This document shows positions 49,822 through 58,158 of a stretch of DNA of 64,000 nt, one piece after another. The position numbers and the translations under genes were made by a program. This stretch comes from a virus: IMG/VR virus record IMGVR_UViG_3300045971_000344, positions 62,001 to 126,000 of that record, one strand, 5' to 3'. Numbering within the stretch: position 1 is the stretch's first letter; every line of letters starts with the position of its first letter. The notes below the pieces were generated by a model that saw only the letters and a program-made list of their open reading frames with translations, ran no database searches and had not been told where the DNA came from.

Positions 49822-50270
49822 CATGGTCCGAGGGTGATATAAATCCAAAGCACTTTGAGTTCATTATCCGAATACTTTTAACGGTTTTGATTATAGTAAT
49901 ATCGGCAGGGCTTCTTGCAGGTATAGTTTATACTGCATACGATTTGAGATTAATCTGGACAAAAAATTTCTATGTAGGTTTTAAAACGGTCATGGTAAAT
50001 GTCCTGACTCTTTTGGGGGTATTAGAAGCATTAAGAACTGTCTTGGCATATTATTCAGAAGGGCGGGTCCGAATAACTTTATTAGTAGATGCAGTACTTG
50101 TAACTATTCTTTCGGAACTACTTGCGTTCTGGTACAAGGAAATGGATTGGGAACGAATACTGATGATGATATGTTTGGCCTTAACACTTTCGGTAATAAG
50201 AGTACTAGCAGTTAGATTTAGTCCTCGACCAGTAGACCATAAACATCCCCATCCACATAACGGAAATTAA
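49818..50270 (+). CDS. PsiE-like membrane protein
   Basis: 150 residues, four membrane helices (about 15-40, 55-75, 85-105, 112-132). LLGVLEALRTVLAYYSEGRVRITLLVDA (quoted as LLGVLEALRTVLAY and EGRVRITLLVDA) matches the PsiE (phosphate-starvation-inducible E) family. His/Pro-rich tail (KHPHPHNGN). Role in phage biology unknown. Confidence 0.7.
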   Translation: MTWSEGDINPKHFEFIIRILLTVLIIVISAGLLAGIVYTAYDLRLIWTKNFYVGFKTVMVNVLTLLGVLEALRTVLAYYSEGRVRITLLVDAVLVTILSELLAFWYKEMDWERILMMICLALTLSVIRVLAVRFSPRPVDHKHPHPHNGN

Positions 50271-50281
50271 AGGAGGAACAA

Positions 50282-50509
50282 ATGGTAATATTTAGTGAGT
50301 GTCCACAATGTAAGGGAAGTCACACCGTAAAAATTAACAAGGATATCTCCCTAGTAGAGAGAAAGACAAAGTTCAAGCGTGAAGTGGTTTGTAATACAGA
50401 AGGTTGCGGTGCTATGTATTTAATATCGGTCAGAATAAAGGCGAGGTTGATTATTCCAGATTCAGAAGCAGTAGAAGAAACTGGGGATGACAATGGGAAT
50501 GACGCATAG
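50282..50509 (+). CDS. Zinc-ribbon protein, paralogue of the gene at 3.53 kb
   Basis: AGGAGG site. MVIFSECPQC...CNTEGC zinc ribbon with acidic tail; see 3531-3746. Confidence 0.65.
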   Translation: MVIFSECPQCKGSHTVKINKDISLVERKTKFKREVVCNTEGCGAMYLISVRIKARLIIPDSEAVEETGDDNGNDA

Positions 50510-50669
50510 TGATATAGCACTGGCTTTAAGTATTTCAATAGATCAAGTGTATAGACTTGAGGAACGGGCCTTGAGAAAACTCAAGGCCAGTGGTGACTAT
50601 AAGAAATTACAGGAATTTTTGGTCCGTGAGAAATCAGAAGATAACGTTGACCCATCAATTTACGACTAA
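50493..50669 (+). CDS. Sigma70 region 4-like mini-protein
   Basis: 58 residues from ATG 50493. MTHSDIALALSISIDQVYRLEERALRKLKA follows sigma region 4.2 (MT..EIA..L..S...V...E.RALRKL) very closely (quoted in part). No other sigma domain is present, so it may redirect host RNA polymerase like an anti-sigma or appropriator, or be a free-standing HTH. Confidence 0.7.
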   Translation: MGMTHSDIALALSISIDQVYRLEERALRKLKASGDYKKLQEFLVREKSEDNVDPSIYD

Positions 50670-50681
50670 CAGGAGCTACAG

Positions 50682-50858
50682 ATGAAGACCGGAATAATAA
50701 CGATAGAACTTGAGCTATATGGATCTGATGAAGAACTAGGTCCAACGGAAATAGATGCCAAGTTAAAGGAACTTCTTAATAAGTTTGAAGACCAATGTAG
50801 GCAGCAATCTTGGGTTAAAGATATTTACGACAGCTCTTACGAAACACAGGAGGACTGA
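50682..50858 (+). CDS. 58-residue hypothetical protein
   Basis: AGGAG site 10 nt upstream. Acidic helix-rich (LGPTEIDAKLKELLNKFEDQ). Not recognised. Confidence 0.5.
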   Translation: MKTGIITIELELYGSDEELGPTEIDAKLKELLNKFEDQCRQQSWVKDIYDSSYETQED

Positions 50859-50860
50859 CC

Positions 50861-51151
50861 GTGAAAGAAATAACTATGGTAATGGTAAAGCAACCTAAGC
50901 TACTAAAAACCTTTTGTGATCTTTGTGGCACAGAGCAAATTGGAGGTACTTGGACTAATGATGGAATAGTTAAGGCTAACCTTGAACGAGAGGTCAAAAT
51001 AAAATATAAGGAACTAATTTCTGACCCAGATGGCGGCGGTGAATCTCATACTTATGAACTTGATATTTGCCCCACTTGTTTCTTGACCAAGGTCAAGCCA
51101 ATGCTAGAACAATTAGGTGCAAAGGTTGAAGTAAAGACCGTAATATTTTAG
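50861..51151 (+). CDS. Zinc-ribbon hypothetical protein, GTG start
   Basis: GTG at 50861 with AGGAGG 8 nt upstream. CDLCG...DICPTC ribbon (CxxC...CxxC); 96 residues. Confidence 0.55.
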   Translation: MKEITMVMVKQPKLLKTFCDLCGTEQIGGTWTNDGIVKANLEREVKIKYKELISDPDGGGESHTYELDICPTCFLTKVKPMLEQLGAKVEVKTVIF

Positions 51152-51163
51152 ATGGAGACCGTG

Positions 51164-51334
51164 ATGCCAAAAACTGATTTGTCCGATAGTGAAATCGCTA
51201 CCTTAATCCTGATCCGGCTTGAAGCTATACGGGATAAGAAATATGCGTCTAACCGAATGGCAGCCCAGGCATTACTTGACGCAATCAAAGACTGTAAAAT
51301 AATAAAGAACAGAGACCGAGGACAAAATGAGTGA
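51164..51334 (+). CDS. Hypothetical helical protein, 56 aa
   Basis: The second ATG (51164) has GGAG at the right distance, the first (51152) does not. All helical. Not recognised. Confidence 0.45.
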   Translation: MPKTDLSDSEIATLILIRLEAIRDKKYASNRMAAQALLDAIKDCKIIKNRDRGQNE

Positions 51335-51503
51335 TAGTCAAAATCCGTTTCACGACCATTTAGATATATGCGAACAGTGTAGAAACCATCCATTTGGTCT
51401 ATGTAAGGTAGGTATGAATATAATACAGAATATGGTGCTCAGTAAAGGGGCATCAGCTACTATCAACCTTGACCCTAATAAAATTCCAAGGAGTTTCAAA
51501 TGA
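51327..51503 (+). CDS. 58-residue Cys-rich protein
   Basis: Overlaps both neighbours; ribosome site CGAGGA. DICEQCRNHPFGLC is a compact three-Cys/His site. Function unknown. Confidence 0.5.
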   Translation: MSDSQNPFHDHLDICEQCRNHPFGLCKVGMNIIQNMVLSKGASATINLDPNKIPRSFK

Positions 51504-52039
51504 GTAATTTAAGTTTAATAGGCATGGCACAGTTGATGGAAGTAATCAGACTTGCTAGGACAACACCAGTAGAGGGTATAATTGTAGAAGTAGGAGTTTA
51601 TAAAGGTGGATCAGCAATAGAGTTGTTAAAGGTTGCAAAAGAACGCGGTCAAGAGCTCTGGCTATTCGATACTTTTAGTGGTATGCCAGAATCAACAGCA
51701 GGTTTAGACCACCACAGGATAGGGGAGTTCTCTGACTGTAGTGTAGAAGCAGTAAGGGCATTAGTACCAGAAGCCAGAATTTTTAAAGGATTCTTTCCTG
51801 ATACTTGGAACTCCGAGGTAACAGAACTACCTAAAATTAGTTTTGCCCACATTGACTGTGACCAGTATGTTTCTATTTCAAACTGCATAAAGATTTTTAA
51901 ACCGCTTATGCTTAAGGGAGGAATAATGTGGTTTGATGATTACGGTCAACCTTGGTTGCCAGGGGCTACTAAAGCAGTAGAAGAACAGTTACCTGAAAGA
52001 ATTGTCCACCCTATGGGCAGAGCGTATTATATTTTCTGA
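51500..52039 (+). CDS. TylF-like SAM-dependent methyltransferase
   Basis: 179 residues. IIVEVGVYKGGSAIELL is the SAM-binding loop; LFDTFSGMPEST and the metal-binding HIDCDQY...GGIMWFDDY are TylF/macrocin O-methyltransferase hallmarks. Likely Mg-dependent O-methylation of a sugar or small molecule; could work with the 20-kb glycosyltransferase. Confidence 0.8.
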   Translation: MSNLSLIGMAQLMEVIRLARTTPVEGIIVEVGVYKGGSAIELLKVAKERGQELWLFDTFSGMPESTAGLDHHRIGEFSDCSVEAVRALVPEARIFKGFFPDTWNSEVTELPKISFAHIDCDQYVSISNCIKIFKPLMLKGGIMWFDDYGQPWLPGATKAVEEQLPERIVHPMGRAYYIF

Positions 52040-52049
52040 GGAGTTTCAA

Positions 52050-52166
52050 ATGAGTATGGTCCAAATATTGTATGCTCTTGGAATAACTATCGGGCTTGTA
52101 TTAGGATTTGCAGCAATAATAGCATTGATTCTTACATATGTGCTAAGTAATAAAAAGGAGGATTAG
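52050..52166 (+). CDS. 38-residue one-TM protein
   Basis: GAGGAG site. ILYALGITIGLVLGFAAIIA... forms a single membrane helix with a basic-acidic tail. Function unknown. Confidence 0.5.
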   Translation: MSMVQILYALGITIGLVLGFAAIIALILTYVLSNKKED

Positions 52167-52167
52167 G

Positions 52168-52380
52168 ATGAAAATATATTACGATGGACATACAGATGAT
52201 GAGGTAGTAGCATATCTTAAATCAATGGGAATCCCGCCAAATATAGTGGTCGAAGTTAATGAACAGCAGTTGTATGAGATAATTGAAAAGTCAAAAGTCA
52301 TCTTGACCTTCGGCTATGAGTATGGACGTAGTAGTGAACTAAAAGATGTAGTAGTTATTGGGCACCCTTATGACTTTTAG
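52168..52380 (+). CDS. Hypothetical protein, 70 aa
   Basis: AGGAGG site. Small alpha/beta fold. Not recognised. Confidence 0.5.
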   Translation: MKIYYDGHTDDEVVAYLKSMGIPPNIVVEVNEQQLYEIIEKSKVILTFGYEYGRSSELKDVVVIGHPYDF

Positions 52381-52404
52381 TCCTGATCCTGACAAGGAGA
52401 AATT

Positions 52405-52614
52405 ATGAGTAGGAAAACCGGGACCAAATGGAAGACCAGTGAGTGTGGACGTTGCGGAGAACCGCATGAAGGTTATAGTGGTAAACTAAATGCGGAGAAC
52501 GTAGAATACGTTGTCTGTGGTATAACTGGTAAGCCGATGGTAGTCAATACTGAGTTAGCCTATGGAAATAGTTTTGCATTTCCAACCTACTGGACAAAAG
52601 AAGAACCAGAATGA
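52405..52614 (+). CDS. Zinc-knuckle hypothetical protein, 69 aa
   Basis: AAGGAG site. CGRCGEPH near 15-22 and a later lone Cys. Function unknown. Confidence 0.5.
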   Translation: MSRKTGTKWKTSECGRCGEPHEGYSGKLNAENVEYVVCGITGKPMVVNTELAYGNSFAFPTYWTKEEPE

Positions 52615-52778
52615 ATACCCTCTTGTACTTCATAACGCTTTGTGTATGGACCATATTTTGTCTAGTTCTATGGGCCACCATAAAAGATTTAATATATCAG
52701 GAGTTTGAGGAAAATGCAAGGTCACATATAACGGCAATCATTATTTGCTGTCTGTGGCTTATAAGCTATTACTACTGA
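52611..52778 (+). CDS. 55-residue two-helix membrane protein
   Basis: ATGA overlap. Helices at about 3-24 and 39-54 separated by a charged loop. Function unknown; holin-like size. Confidence 0.5.
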   Translation: MNTLLYFITLCVWTIFCLVLWATIKDLIYQEFEENARSHITAIIICCLWLISYYY

Positions 52779-52788
52779 GGAGAATCCG

Positions 52789-53310
52789 ATGAAAATAAAA
52801 GTAAGTATAGAGACCTCAGCAGGAGGTAAAAAAGGAATTAAATTTTTATTATCAAACGGTGGTAAACAGGTACAATTCAAGAAATTACCTACCAATCATA
52901 AACTAGCTATTTTGGTCTATATGATAGAGTCCGATATGGAAGTTCCAACTGGATTTAAATATGGATCTTCAATAAAAACCTATCTAAATTCCTGTAAAGC
53001 TAATATGGAATTTTTTGACTCTACTTACGGTTATAAAAAGTTTATTATCGCTGATGTTCCTATAAAGGTAATAGAAAAGGTTTTGCTTCCAACTATTGAT
53101 GACCGTCTTAATTCAATTGAAGACTACTATAAATTTTATACTGGAGGTAAAAAATTAGGATCTGAGTATAAAGAACTTGACTGGCCTTGCATAATAAGTG
53201 GGTTTTTCCCTGAAGAAGTTTTTGAAGATGGATGGCATAGGTTTAGCTATTATTTGAGTAAGAAACTTCAAAAAATTCCTTGCATAGATTTTGTAGAACC
53301 GTTTTTATGA
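52789..53310 (+). CDS. Hypothetical protein, 173 aa
   Basis: GGAG site. Lys- and aromatic-rich alpha/beta protein. Not recognised. Confidence 0.55.
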   Translation: MKIKVSIETSAGGKKGIKFLLSNGGKQVQFKKLPTNHKLAILVYMIESDMEVPTGFKYGSSIKTYLNSCKANMEFFDSTYGYKKFIIADVPIKVIEKVLLPTIDDRLNSIEDYYKFYTGGKKLGSEYKELDWPCIISGFFPEEVFEDGWHRFSYYLSKKLQKIPCIDFVEPFL

Positions 53311-53334
53311 TCTAAACTAAAACTGGAGAACCCA

Positions 53335-54123
53335 ATGATATACTATTGTGAAAGCTGTCAGACTGTAAGCAAGGTCAAATTGCTGACCCAACATAAACTT
53401 ACTTGCACTGATAATACGGTAATTGAATTCCAGGATATTCATGATTATACCTCGTACTGGATTGAAGAAGAACAGAAACTAAGATATGAAATTAGTATGC
53501 ACTCGACCATGAGAAAACAGGCAGAGCTTCAATTAGAACGTGCGATTAAGAAAATCCGAAAGACAATGAAGAGTCAAGCACTCAATCTGGAGCAATATTT
53601 ATCAAGGGTCGTAATAAAAGATGAGATTAAGGTCCAATTCGACCAAGAGGATGAAGATATAGAATACAGTCTAGGAGTTAAACCCATAAACTGTCAGGAC
53701 CAAGGTGGTATTCCTATTTATGAGGAGGCTAGTATTGGAGTACCAACATACCTTCCTCCTACCGGACACTGGACGAAGGATATCCAAAACCGAAGCCAAT
53801 ATGAAGGACAAACAGTAGACTCTCGCTGGGTAGAACCTAGACTTCCGGACTTTGATACCATTATGAAAATCGGTAGATCGTGCGGTTACTCAATTGCAAT
53901 ACACGGGTCACTTAAGCGTGATGTAGACCTTATTGCAGTTCCTTGGGTTGATGAAGCAAAAGGTGCTTTGAGTCTTATTCATGCTTTATGTGAAGGCCTA
54001 AATGCTAAACAAATAGGAACTGTTGAAGAAAAGCCGTGGGGACGCATGGCTGTAGTCATACAAATAGATGGTTATTATAAACCTATTGACTTGTCTATTA
54101 TACGAAAAGGAGTACCAGGATGA
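53335..54123 (+). CDS. Zinc finger plus nucleotidyltransferase-like protein
   Basis: 262 residues. N-terminal YYCESCQTV...C zinc motif and coiled segment. The C-terminal part GRSCGYSIAIHGSLKRDVDLIAVPW carries the G-S-x-x-R-D-x-D-L pattern of the minimal nucleotidyltransferase fold and ends with YKPIDLSII supplying a further Asp. Seen in other phages as an uncharacterised protein. Activity unproven. Confidence 0.6.
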   Translation: MIYYCESCQTVSKVKLLTQHKLTCTDNTVIEFQDIHDYTSYWIEEEQKLRYEISMHSTMRKQAELQLERAIKKIRKTMKSQALNLEQYLSRVVIKDEIKVQFDQEDEDIEYSLGVKPINCQDQGGIPIYEEASIGVPTYLPPTGHWTKDIQNRSQYEGQTVDSRWVEPRLPDFDTIMKIGRSCGYSIAIHGSLKRDVDLIAVPWVDEAKGALSLIHALCEGLNAKQIGTVEEKPWGRMAVVIQIDGYYKPIDLSIIRKGVPG

Positions 54124-54320
54124 AAGCATTAAGCAATATTCTTATTTATGGCGGATTGCTCTTAGGGTTTTCCTCGATTATTGCCCTAATAAGTTTTTAT
54201 GTAAAAGACATACGGTGTATCGTAGGTTTGCACTTATGGACATTGAGAGGAGACTTTTGGCTAATAGACTCACCTCCACCATCTGCAAAATGTAAGCGAT
54301 GCGGAGTTACCCATGGATAG
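54120..54320 (+). CDS. Membrane protein with C-terminal zinc motif
   Basis: 66 residues, ATGA overlap. Membrane helix at about 5-28 followed by a short soluble part ending CKRCGVTHG. Function unknown. Confidence 0.55.
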   Translation: MKALSNILIYGGLLLGFSSIIALISFYVKDIRCIVGLHLWTLRGDFWLIDSPPPSAKCKRCGVTHG

Positions 54321-54395
54321 ATCTAGGAAGTTACGGTGCTCAAGATATTGCGTCTTGACTGTGATATGGATGGTAATAAAACGAAAGGAAATTTT

Positions 54396-54572
54396 ATGAA
54401 TACGAGCAACGCTCTGGATAGATTTAATCCTCTACTTGGCACAGACGAAGAACCGATCTTATGCCTCAGATGTAAAGCATTTTTGAAAAAATGCACCTGT
54501 CTAACACCTGAACTTCGATGTGATCCATTAAAACATAAACTAAATTGCGCGTGTAAGTCACTAATAAATTAA
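54396..54572 (+). CDS. Cys-rich hypothetical protein, 58 aa
   Basis: ATG at 54396 follows AAAGGAAA; the open frame upstream has no site. Six Cys: CLRC...CTC...C...CAC. Function unknown. Confidence 0.5.
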   Translation: MNTSNALDRFNPLLGTDEEPILCLRCKAFLKKCTCLTPELRCDPLKHKLNCACKSLIN

Positions 54573-54597
54573 AAGGAGAATAAATTGGAGGTGTATA

Positions 54598-55050
54598 ATG
54601 AGTACTAATTTCAATGCGGAACGCTTATTCGCTGAACCTTGTGCTAACTGTGGTCATCCTGCTGATGCACACTCAGGAACTTGCAGGTATCCAATGTGGG
54701 ATACTGAACCAGGGCCAAGAGAAACTGAAATCAGTATCGATGGGACAGATAGGGAATGTGGCTGCCCTGAGTTCAAGGGTATCGGGTATGGTATCCCAGA
54801 CCTTTACGTTCTTAACGCAGAAGTAGTGCCGTTTGACCCAACACAAGACCAGTCAGTGGTACTTACCCAAAATGGTCCTGATATACAAGAGCAGTCAGTA
54901 ATATTTACGTTCGAGGGTTCAGGTGAAATGCTGAAAATCACACCCAATGGTTTTTATGTCAGAGGCTCTAAAGTACTACTTGATGAGAATGAAGCCCTAA
55001 CAGTGTATACCGCGTTCAAGGAGTGGATGGACAGAGTGAGGACTTTATGA
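54598..55050 (+). CDS. Zinc-motif hypothetical protein, 150 aa
   Basis: GGAGG site. CANCGHPADAH...C...CGCPEF is a recurrent actinophage-type motif; the C-terminal half is beta-rich and ends in a helix. Function unknown. Confidence 0.55.
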   Translation: MSTNFNAERLFAEPCANCGHPADAHSGTCRYPMWDTEPGPRETEISIDGTDRECGCPEFKGIGYGIPDLYVLNAEVVPFDPTQDQSVVLTQNGPDIQEQSVIFTFEGSGEMLKITPNGFYVRGSKVLLDENEALTVYTAFKEWMDRVRTL

Positions 55051-55289
55051 AGTCTGAGGATACAATTTCGGGATTTACAAGTCCTACAGATTACCAGTTT
55101 ACACTCTCAGGTTTACTTGGACGAATAGAAACTCATAGGTTACTGCAGGACATACGTGTAGAACCTTTTGAAGACCCTGACCCGAAGAAGGAAGCAAAGT
55201 CGAAAAAGATTTCAGTTCCTAAATTGATTAAGACCAAGATTCCAACTAGAGAAGGATATAAAGCGCGTAAAGAATACTGGAGGTCTTAG
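55047..55289 (+). CDS. Basic hypothetical protein, 80 aa
   Basis: ATG at 55047 after GAGG, overlapping the previous gene. Lys-rich second half (KKEAKSKKISVPKLIKTK). Not recognised. Confidence 0.5.
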   Translation: MKSEDTISGFTSPTDYQFTLSGLLGRIETHRLLQDIRVEPFEDPDPKKEAKSKKISVPKLIKTKIPTREGYKARKEYWRS

Positions 55290-55462
55290 TGGTTAGTTAT
55301 ACAATTTCTGGCCCACAAGTAAAGTTAGTAGAGGATTCTGTAAATAGAATACGAAAGGCCCTTGGTAATAGGCCACAGTCCAAGACCGAGGTTTCAGAAA
55401 TTCATTCTATGTGTAATATGATAATGAGTCAGTTGTTGGTGGTCAAGGGAGAACACGAATGA
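55289..55462 (+). CDS. 57-residue hypothetical protein, GTG start
   Basis: GTG overlaps the previous TAG; GGAGG upstream. Helical. Not recognised. Confidence 0.45.
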   Translation: MVSYTISGPQVKLVEDSVNRIRKALGNRPQSKTEVSEIHSMCNMIMSQLLVVKGEHE

Positions 55463-55677
55463 AATTTAAGACCGCAGTAAAGACGTGGCCTAGTTTTATT
55501 ACCAAGACCGGACGAATACATTTTGTTCGTTCATTTTATCGAACACTTGATAATAAGGTAAAGGGGAGCGGTATTTGCGGAACCCAGGTATACGGGTCCT
55601 TCAATCTAGAAAACAAACTGACTGGTATAAGTGCATATTGCCCACACTGTTTGGAAACAATGGAGGCAACTAAATGA
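55459..55677 (+). CDS. Zinc-binding hypothetical protein, 72 aa
   Basis: ATGA overlap. Basic beta-rich N-terminus; C...CPHC at the end. Function unknown. Confidence 0.5.
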   Translation: MKFKTAVKTWPSFITKTGRIHFVRSFYRTLDNKVKGSGICGTQVYGSFNLENKLTGISAYCPHCLETMEATK

Positions 55678-56183
55678 ATGATAACTTCATAAATGTTAAT
55701 AGTCCCACTGAGAGTAGATATTGTGATATCTGTGGGCACACTGGATGGGTCAACACGCCATTTTACAAGGAAGGTATTATGAACCGGCAGCGATGTGAGT
55801 GTAACCCTATTATGCAGGTCACTAAACAGCAACTGGATAAGGTTAGGGAGGAGTCAGAAGTAGACCTAGAGCCCGAGTGTAATCCATGTACCTGTGATGC
55901 TGGTCTTTCTCGTTGTGTATGCACCACTACATTTGACGAGGATCTAGATTTACTCCGGAATAAGGTCCGACTTGAGTATTCAAAGATCTGTGAGGAACAA
56001 ATAACACCAGACTGGTATTCAGTTCTCTGCGTAAAAGCCGATGTGATTCAGAAAATGGGACTCTCTGAGTTCAAGCAGTTAATAGAAGACTGGGAATTAG
56101 GACAAGCAGTAAGGACCCATTTTAAACAGGGTTCGACACAAATGTTGTTACGGTCTGATGTAGACCGATATTTAAGAGAATAG
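55674..56183 (+). CDS. Cys-rich hypothetical protein, 169 aa
   Basis: GGAGG site, ATGA overlap. About a dozen Cys in the first 85 residues (CDICGHTGW, CECN, CNPCTC, CVC), enough for two or three metal sites; helical C-terminal domain. Function unknown. Confidence 0.55.
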   Translation: MNDNFINVNSPTESRYCDICGHTGWVNTPFYKEGIMNRQRCECNPIMQVTKQQLDKVREESEVDLEPECNPCTCDAGLSRCVCTTTFDEDLDLLRNKVRLEYSKICEEQITPDWYSVLCVKADVIQKMGLSEFKQLIEDWELGQAVRTHFKQGSTQMLLRSDVDRYLRE

Positions 56184-56204
56184 GGAAAGGGAGGTCAGAC
56201 CAGT

Positions 56205-56444
56205 ATGAGAACAAAGGATATAGATAAAATTAGGCAGACCATAGATTACGTTAGACAAGTATGCGCCCAAGAGTTGCCGACCATGAAAACATTAAAAAGG
56301 GATGGACATATTATTGCTATAAAAACAGCGATGAATGACATAGAATCCATCGTATCTCAGTTAAAACGCAGGGAACCCAGAGAACTTAAAATAGGGACTC
56401 GATCCTATGATATAAATTCTGAGTCAGAAGAGGAATACGAATGA
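56205..56444 (+). CDS. Hypothetical helical protein, 79 aa
   Basis: GGGAGG site. Two amphipathic helices. Not recognised. Confidence 0.5.
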   Translation: MRTKDIDKIRQTIDYVRQVCAQELPTMKTLKRDGHIIAIKTAMNDIESIVSQLKRREPRELKIGTRSYDINSESEEEYE

Positions 56445-56770
56445 ATCCTATTTTAGCGCATTTCGTAGGCGATTATCTACTTCAGAATGATTGGATGGCA
56501 CAAAATAAGAAACTAAACTCCTGGGTATGTTTGATCCATGTGTTGGCTTATTTAGCTCCTTTTTGGTTTTGCAATCTAAGCTATTGGCAGATAGTCTTAA
56601 TAGGGATCCAGCATTTTCTACAGGATAGAACAAATTTTATACTGTGGCTCATGAAGATTAAAGGAAGTGAAGTCTTTGCAACAGGTCCGTGTAGTCCATG
56701 GTCAATAATTGTAACCGATAATATTGTCCATATTATCTTTATAGCCATTATAACACAAATAAAAATATAA
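56441..56770 (+). CDS. DUF3307 membrane protein
   Basis: 109 residues, ATGA overlap. LAHFVGDYLLQNDWMAQNKKL then a HVLAYL helix matches DUF3307 (H...D..LQ..W.A..K...H...Y). Three or four membrane helices. Function unknown. Confidence 0.7.
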   Translation: MNPILAHFVGDYLLQNDWMAQNKKLNSWVCLIHVLAYLAPFWFCNLSYWQIVLIGIQHFLQDRTNFILWLMKIKGSEVFATGPCSPWSIIVTDNIVHIIFIAIITQIKI

Positions 56771-56782
56771 AAGGGGAAGCGC

Positions 56783-57142
56783 ATGACAAGTAAAAATGAG
56801 AAAAACAAAGTTAAATCTATTTTGGAAGGTCGTAAGAAAAAGTCTAACAAAAGATTTGAAAGAGGCATACTAGTAGAGGCGGACCATATAGTAAACACAG
56901 ATCGACCAGATAGGTATGGGGATGTAGGAGAATCTTTTGATAGGGCTGCTAAGATTGCTACCTTAATGATGACACCCAAGCAACTTGAAGGTGGAGAAAT
57001 TACGCCCCAAATGGTATGTATAATCGTTAGAGCCCTTAAGGCGACCCGTGATGTCTATAGCCCAGAAAATCCTGACCACATGAGAGACCAATGTGGATAC
57101 GCAGAGTTGCAGGACCAACTACGCCAATTGGGGTACGAATAA
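56783..57142 (+). CDS. DUF6378-like protein
   Basis: 119 residues; AAGGGGAAG site. VEADHIVNTDRPDRYGDVGESFDRAAKIATLMM...ITPQMVCIIVRALKATRDVYSPENPDHMRDQCGYAELQ (quoted in part) fits the phage DUF6378 pattern of YG...F, K..R and D..GY. Function unknown. Confidence 0.65.
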   Translation: MTSKNEKNKVKSILEGRKKKSNKRFERGILVEADHIVNTDRPDRYGDVGESFDRAAKIATLMMTPKQLEGGEITPQMVCIIVRALKATRDVYSPENPDHMRDQCGYAELQDQLRQLGYE

Positions 57143-57570
57143 TGAGTACAATACCTTATCCATACTTTTACTTAGGCTTAGAAATTAATATAGAACAAAT
57201 CTCACAAGAAACCTTAACCGATCCAACTGTATGGAGAACATTTACTAAAGAAGAAATAACTGTTCCGTGTGATCCCAATATGCTTAGAATTGTTCAGGCA
57301 ATAGGAGGGACGCCAATTCCAGATAAACCTTCGGTTGAGTACACGCATATAGGTCTTAAAGAATTTATTAGCACAGGCGGAGTAATTCCAGAAGAGTGCG
57401 ACTTAACAGATATACAAAATATAAGGATTTATTTTAATGGTAAGCCTGCTGAGGAAGGAGAGGACTACGAATTGGTCCATAAAGAACATAAAATAAAGAT
57501 CCTTTGGGATAAAATAGAAGACACTGATATATTTTCTTTTAGTCTCCCTTTAAAGGTTGACTTATGGTAA
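57142..57570 (+). CDS. Hypothetical protein, 142 aa
   Basis: TAATG junction with the previous gene. Alpha/beta, acidic C-terminal domain. Not recognised. Confidence 0.55.
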   Translation: MSTIPYPYFYLGLEINIEQISQETLTDPTVWRTFTKEEITVPCDPNMLRIVQAIGGTPIPDKPSVEYTHIGLKEFISTGGVIPEECDLTDIQNIRIYFNGKPAEEGEDYELVHKEHKIKILWDKIEDTDIFSFSLPLKVDLW

Positions 57571-57767
57571 TAAAGAAATATGAAGTTAGAACCTTTAAAG
57601 AAGTATACGAATGTACGGATTGTAGAATAGGAGAATCTAATTTTGACTCTACAGTTATAAGCGAAGGAAAAGTCTTTTATGAGCATCGCTGCTCACATTG
57701 TGGATCAATGGTAGTACTGGATAAAAAATTTCCTAATCTAATCTACATACCTATGAAGAACATTTAA
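57564..57767 (+). CDS. Zinc-ribbon protein, 67 aa
   Basis: YECTDC...RCSHCG gives a regular two-knuckle zinc ribbon. Basic start. Function unknown. Confidence 0.55.
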   Translation: MVIKKYEVRTFKEVYECTDCRIGESNFDSTVISEGKVFYEHRCSHCGSMVVLDKKFPNLIYIPMKNI

Positions 57768-57829
57768 TGTTTTGTTCATAATTTATATGTATGAAGGCAT
57801 TAATAACGACTAGGAAAGGTAGACCAAAA

Positions 57830-58156
57830 ATGCTTAAAAAGAATCGACCAAAAGTTGTTTCCTCAGTAACGTACCAAAACCGCTGTGGTTGCGGTGATAT
57901 CTTTGTAACTTGTTCAGACCACCAAGGTTCACTCTTTGAGGTATTTGCTGTTTTGGGTAAGGCTGGAGGATGTGGGCAGGCAAACAAAACGTCTGTAGGC
58001 AAGCTAATTTCAGTTGCATTGAGATCAGGCACAGAGCCAAAGTCAATAATAAAGGCAATTGAAGGCGTGAGCTGTCATAAGGCTTCTACAACAACTCCGT
58101 CTTGTATTGATGCAATCGCCCTTGCTATAAAAGAACACGTAGGTAAAGCGAGTTAA
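57830..58156 (+). CDS. TSCPD-domain protein
   Basis: ATG at 57830 follows AGGAAAGG; the earlier ATG (57791) has no site. 108 residues. CGCGDIFVTCSDHQGSLFEVF...GGCGQANKTSVGKLISVALRSG matches the TSCPD domain found at the C-terminus of some ribonucleotide reductases and alone in phages. May modulate or complete a reductase encoded elsewhere. Confidence 0.75.
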   Translation: MLKKNRPKVVSSVTYQNRCGCGDIFVTCSDHQGSLFEVFAVLGKAGGCGQANKTSVGKLISVALRSGTEPKSIIKAIEGVSCHKASTTTPSCIDAIALAIKEHVGKAS

Positions 58157-58158
58157 AC

